From the NCBI GenBank assembly GCA_900552095.1, contig URYM01000092.1:1-7118 (forward strand): DNA of 7,118 nucleotides, in the 5' to 3' direction. This document shows, one piece after another, positions 6,436-7,118 of this stretch (position 1 is its first letter; every line of letters starts with the position of its first letter). A model generated the notes under the pieces. That model was not told where the DNA came from, searched no databases, and saw only the letters and a program-made list of their open reading frames with translations. Position numbers and translations under genes: made by a program. This DNA comes from an uncultured Blautia sp. (GTDB lineage: Bacteria > Bacillota > Clostridia > Lachnospirales > Lachnospiraceae).

Positions 6436-6470
6436 AAAAAAGGTGCAACCGCCCAAGATCACACCTTTTT
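6436..6470 (-). terminator. Intrinsic terminator-like hairpin between the NRAMP-like gene and pxpB
   Basis: On the minus strand a 14-base-pair stem forms between 6470-6457 (AAAAAGGTGTGATC) and 6450-6437 (GGTTGCACCTTTTT), with three G-U pairs and a six-base loop TTGGGC, ending in a run of six T. It starts six bases after the NRAMP-like stop codon. Because the stem has A on one flank and T on the other, it could work on either strand, but no plus-strand gene reads into it. It may fully end the NRAMP transcript or only weaken read-through to pxpB. No convincing promoter is seen in the 40 bases between it and pxpB, which favours partial read-through. Confidence 0.7.
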
Positions 6471-6475
6471 CTCTC

Positions 6476-7076
6476 CTATGCAAATAATCCGCCCAGCTTT
6501 GACAGGGAAGTAATTCCCAGATAAGCGGAGATGAAAACCACCACGATTCCCAGGATCAGAAGCCAGCGGGGATGATGATATTCTTCTCCCATGATCGACT
6601 TTTTCTGAGATGCCACCAGGCAGATTCCCAGTGTAATCGGAAGGATCAGTCCGTTCAGCGCTCCTGCCAGAACCAGAAGTTTGGCCGGCTGTCCCAGAAT
6701 CAGCATGATCAAAGTAGATACTGCAATAAATCCGATCGTAACCCAGTTTTCATTTTTCTCAATTCCCTTGCTGAACGTCTTCAAAAACGTTACGGAAGTA
6801 TAAGCTGCTCCGATAATTGATGTAATGGCCGCACACAGGAGCACCAGACCGAAGAAGCGATAGCCGATTTCTCCTGCCCCCTGACGGAAGGCATCTGCCG
6901 CCGGATTGGAGGGATCCAGGGTTACTCCGGTCACCACCACACCCAGAATAGCCAGGAACAGGAAGATCCGGACGATCGTTGCAATCCCGATTCCCATAAC
7001 AGAGCTTTTGTTGATCTCTTTTAAATTTTCTTTCTTTGTAATTCCCGCATCGATCAGACGGTGCGCCCCCGAGAAG
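6476..7076 (-). CDS. NRAMP-family transporter, C-terminal part (5' end missing), YcsG-like
   Basis: About 199 residues of an integral membrane transporter, cut by the contig end. Five hydrophobic helices are visible in order: MGIGIATIVRIFLFLAILG, YRFFGLVLLCAAITSIIG, VTIGFIAVSTLIMLILG, ALNGLILPITLGICLVAS and LLILGIVVVFISAYLGI. The loop QPAKLLVLAGALNG before the fourth is characteristic of NRAMP-related proteins. They should correspond to helices 7-11. Helices 1 and 6, which carry the metal-binding residues, are beyond the edge, so manganese or iron specificity cannot be judged. The apparent start at 7105 lies inside adapter sequence and its first ten residues (MGSEMCIRDS) are artificial. In B. 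subtilis, ycsG of this family sits between ycsF (pxpA) and kipI-kipA, so the neighbourhood supports the assignment. It may supply a metal cofactor or import a substrate; neither is shown. Confidence 0.82.
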
Positions 7077-7118
7077 CTGTCTCTTATACACATCTCCGAG
7101 CCCACGAGACCGTACTAG
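7077..7118 (-). other. Nextera/Tn5 sequencing adapter, read-2 side with i7 index (contamination)
   Basis: Bases 7077-7095 are CTGTCTCTTATACACATCT, the reverse complement of the Tn5 mosaic end. Bases 7096-7110 (CCGAGCCCACGAGAC) are the rest of the read-2 side adapter, and 7111-7118 (CGTACTAG) fits the index position and matches the index I know as Nextera N702. This is not genomic. Confidence 0.98.

Noticed and set aside
6420..6448. Possible promoter for pxpB with TTGCAC and TAAAAG spaced by 17 bases (minus strand)
   Set aside because: Only three of six and four of six bases match consensus, and the first hexamer lies in the hairpin stem. The transcript would start almost at the ribosome site.
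27..7076. Search for CRISPR, tRNA, IS ends, long direct repeats or phage genes
   Set aside because: None seen. The region is densely packed with ordinary metabolic and transport genes, and the only transposon sequence is the library adapter at the two ends.

Overview
The 7,118-base window looks like one assembled contig from an anaerobic Gram-positive bacterium, probably Bacillota/Clostridia and perhaps Lachnospiraceae. That rests on strong AGGAGG-type ribosome sites, GTG starts, moderate GC content and protein sequences that resemble that group; it is an inference from style, not a database match. Both ends carry Illumina Nextera (Tn5) adapter sequence: bases 1-26 on the left, and bases 7077-7118 on the right including an 8-base index. 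Genuine genomic sequence therefore runs only from about 27 to 7076, and the gene at each end is cut by the assembly, not by biology.

Left part (27-1136, plus strand): the C-terminal end of an ABC transporter ATPase, followed one base later by its ABC-2 type membrane permease. The permease meets the minus-strand operon tail to tail, with a 9-base overlap.

Rest of the window (7076 down to 1128, minus strand), in transcription order: the C-terminal half of an NRAMP-family transporter resembling B. subtilis YcsG, an intrinsic-terminator-like hairpin, pxpB (KipI/AHS1), pxpC (KipA/AHS2), accB (biotin carboxyl carrier), accC (biotin carboxylase), pxpA (LamB/YcsF) and a Cof-type HAD phosphatase. From pxpB onward spacing is tight (3, 52, 20 or -4, 15 and 6 bases), so these six genes are probably one operon.

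PxpA, PxpB and PxpC together form the bacterial ATP-dependent 5-oxoprolinase, which opens 5-oxoproline (pyroglutamate) to glutamate. The most interesting feature is the complete biotin carboxylase plus carrier pair embedded between pxpC and pxpA. PxpB and PxpC are homologous to the two halves of the carboxyltransferase region of urea carboxylase, so the four products PxpB, PxpC, AccB and AccC together correspond to all domains of a urea-carboxylase-like enzyme, split into subunits, with PxpA as a possible hydrolase partner. No acetyl-CoA carboxyltransferase genes (accA/accD) are visible. Whether this locus uses carboxylation of a lactam or amide, or whether accBC is simply co-transcribed, cannot be settled from sequence alone.

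There is no stretch over 300 bases without a gene. I saw no tRNA, rRNA, CRISPR array, insertion sequence or convincing promoter.
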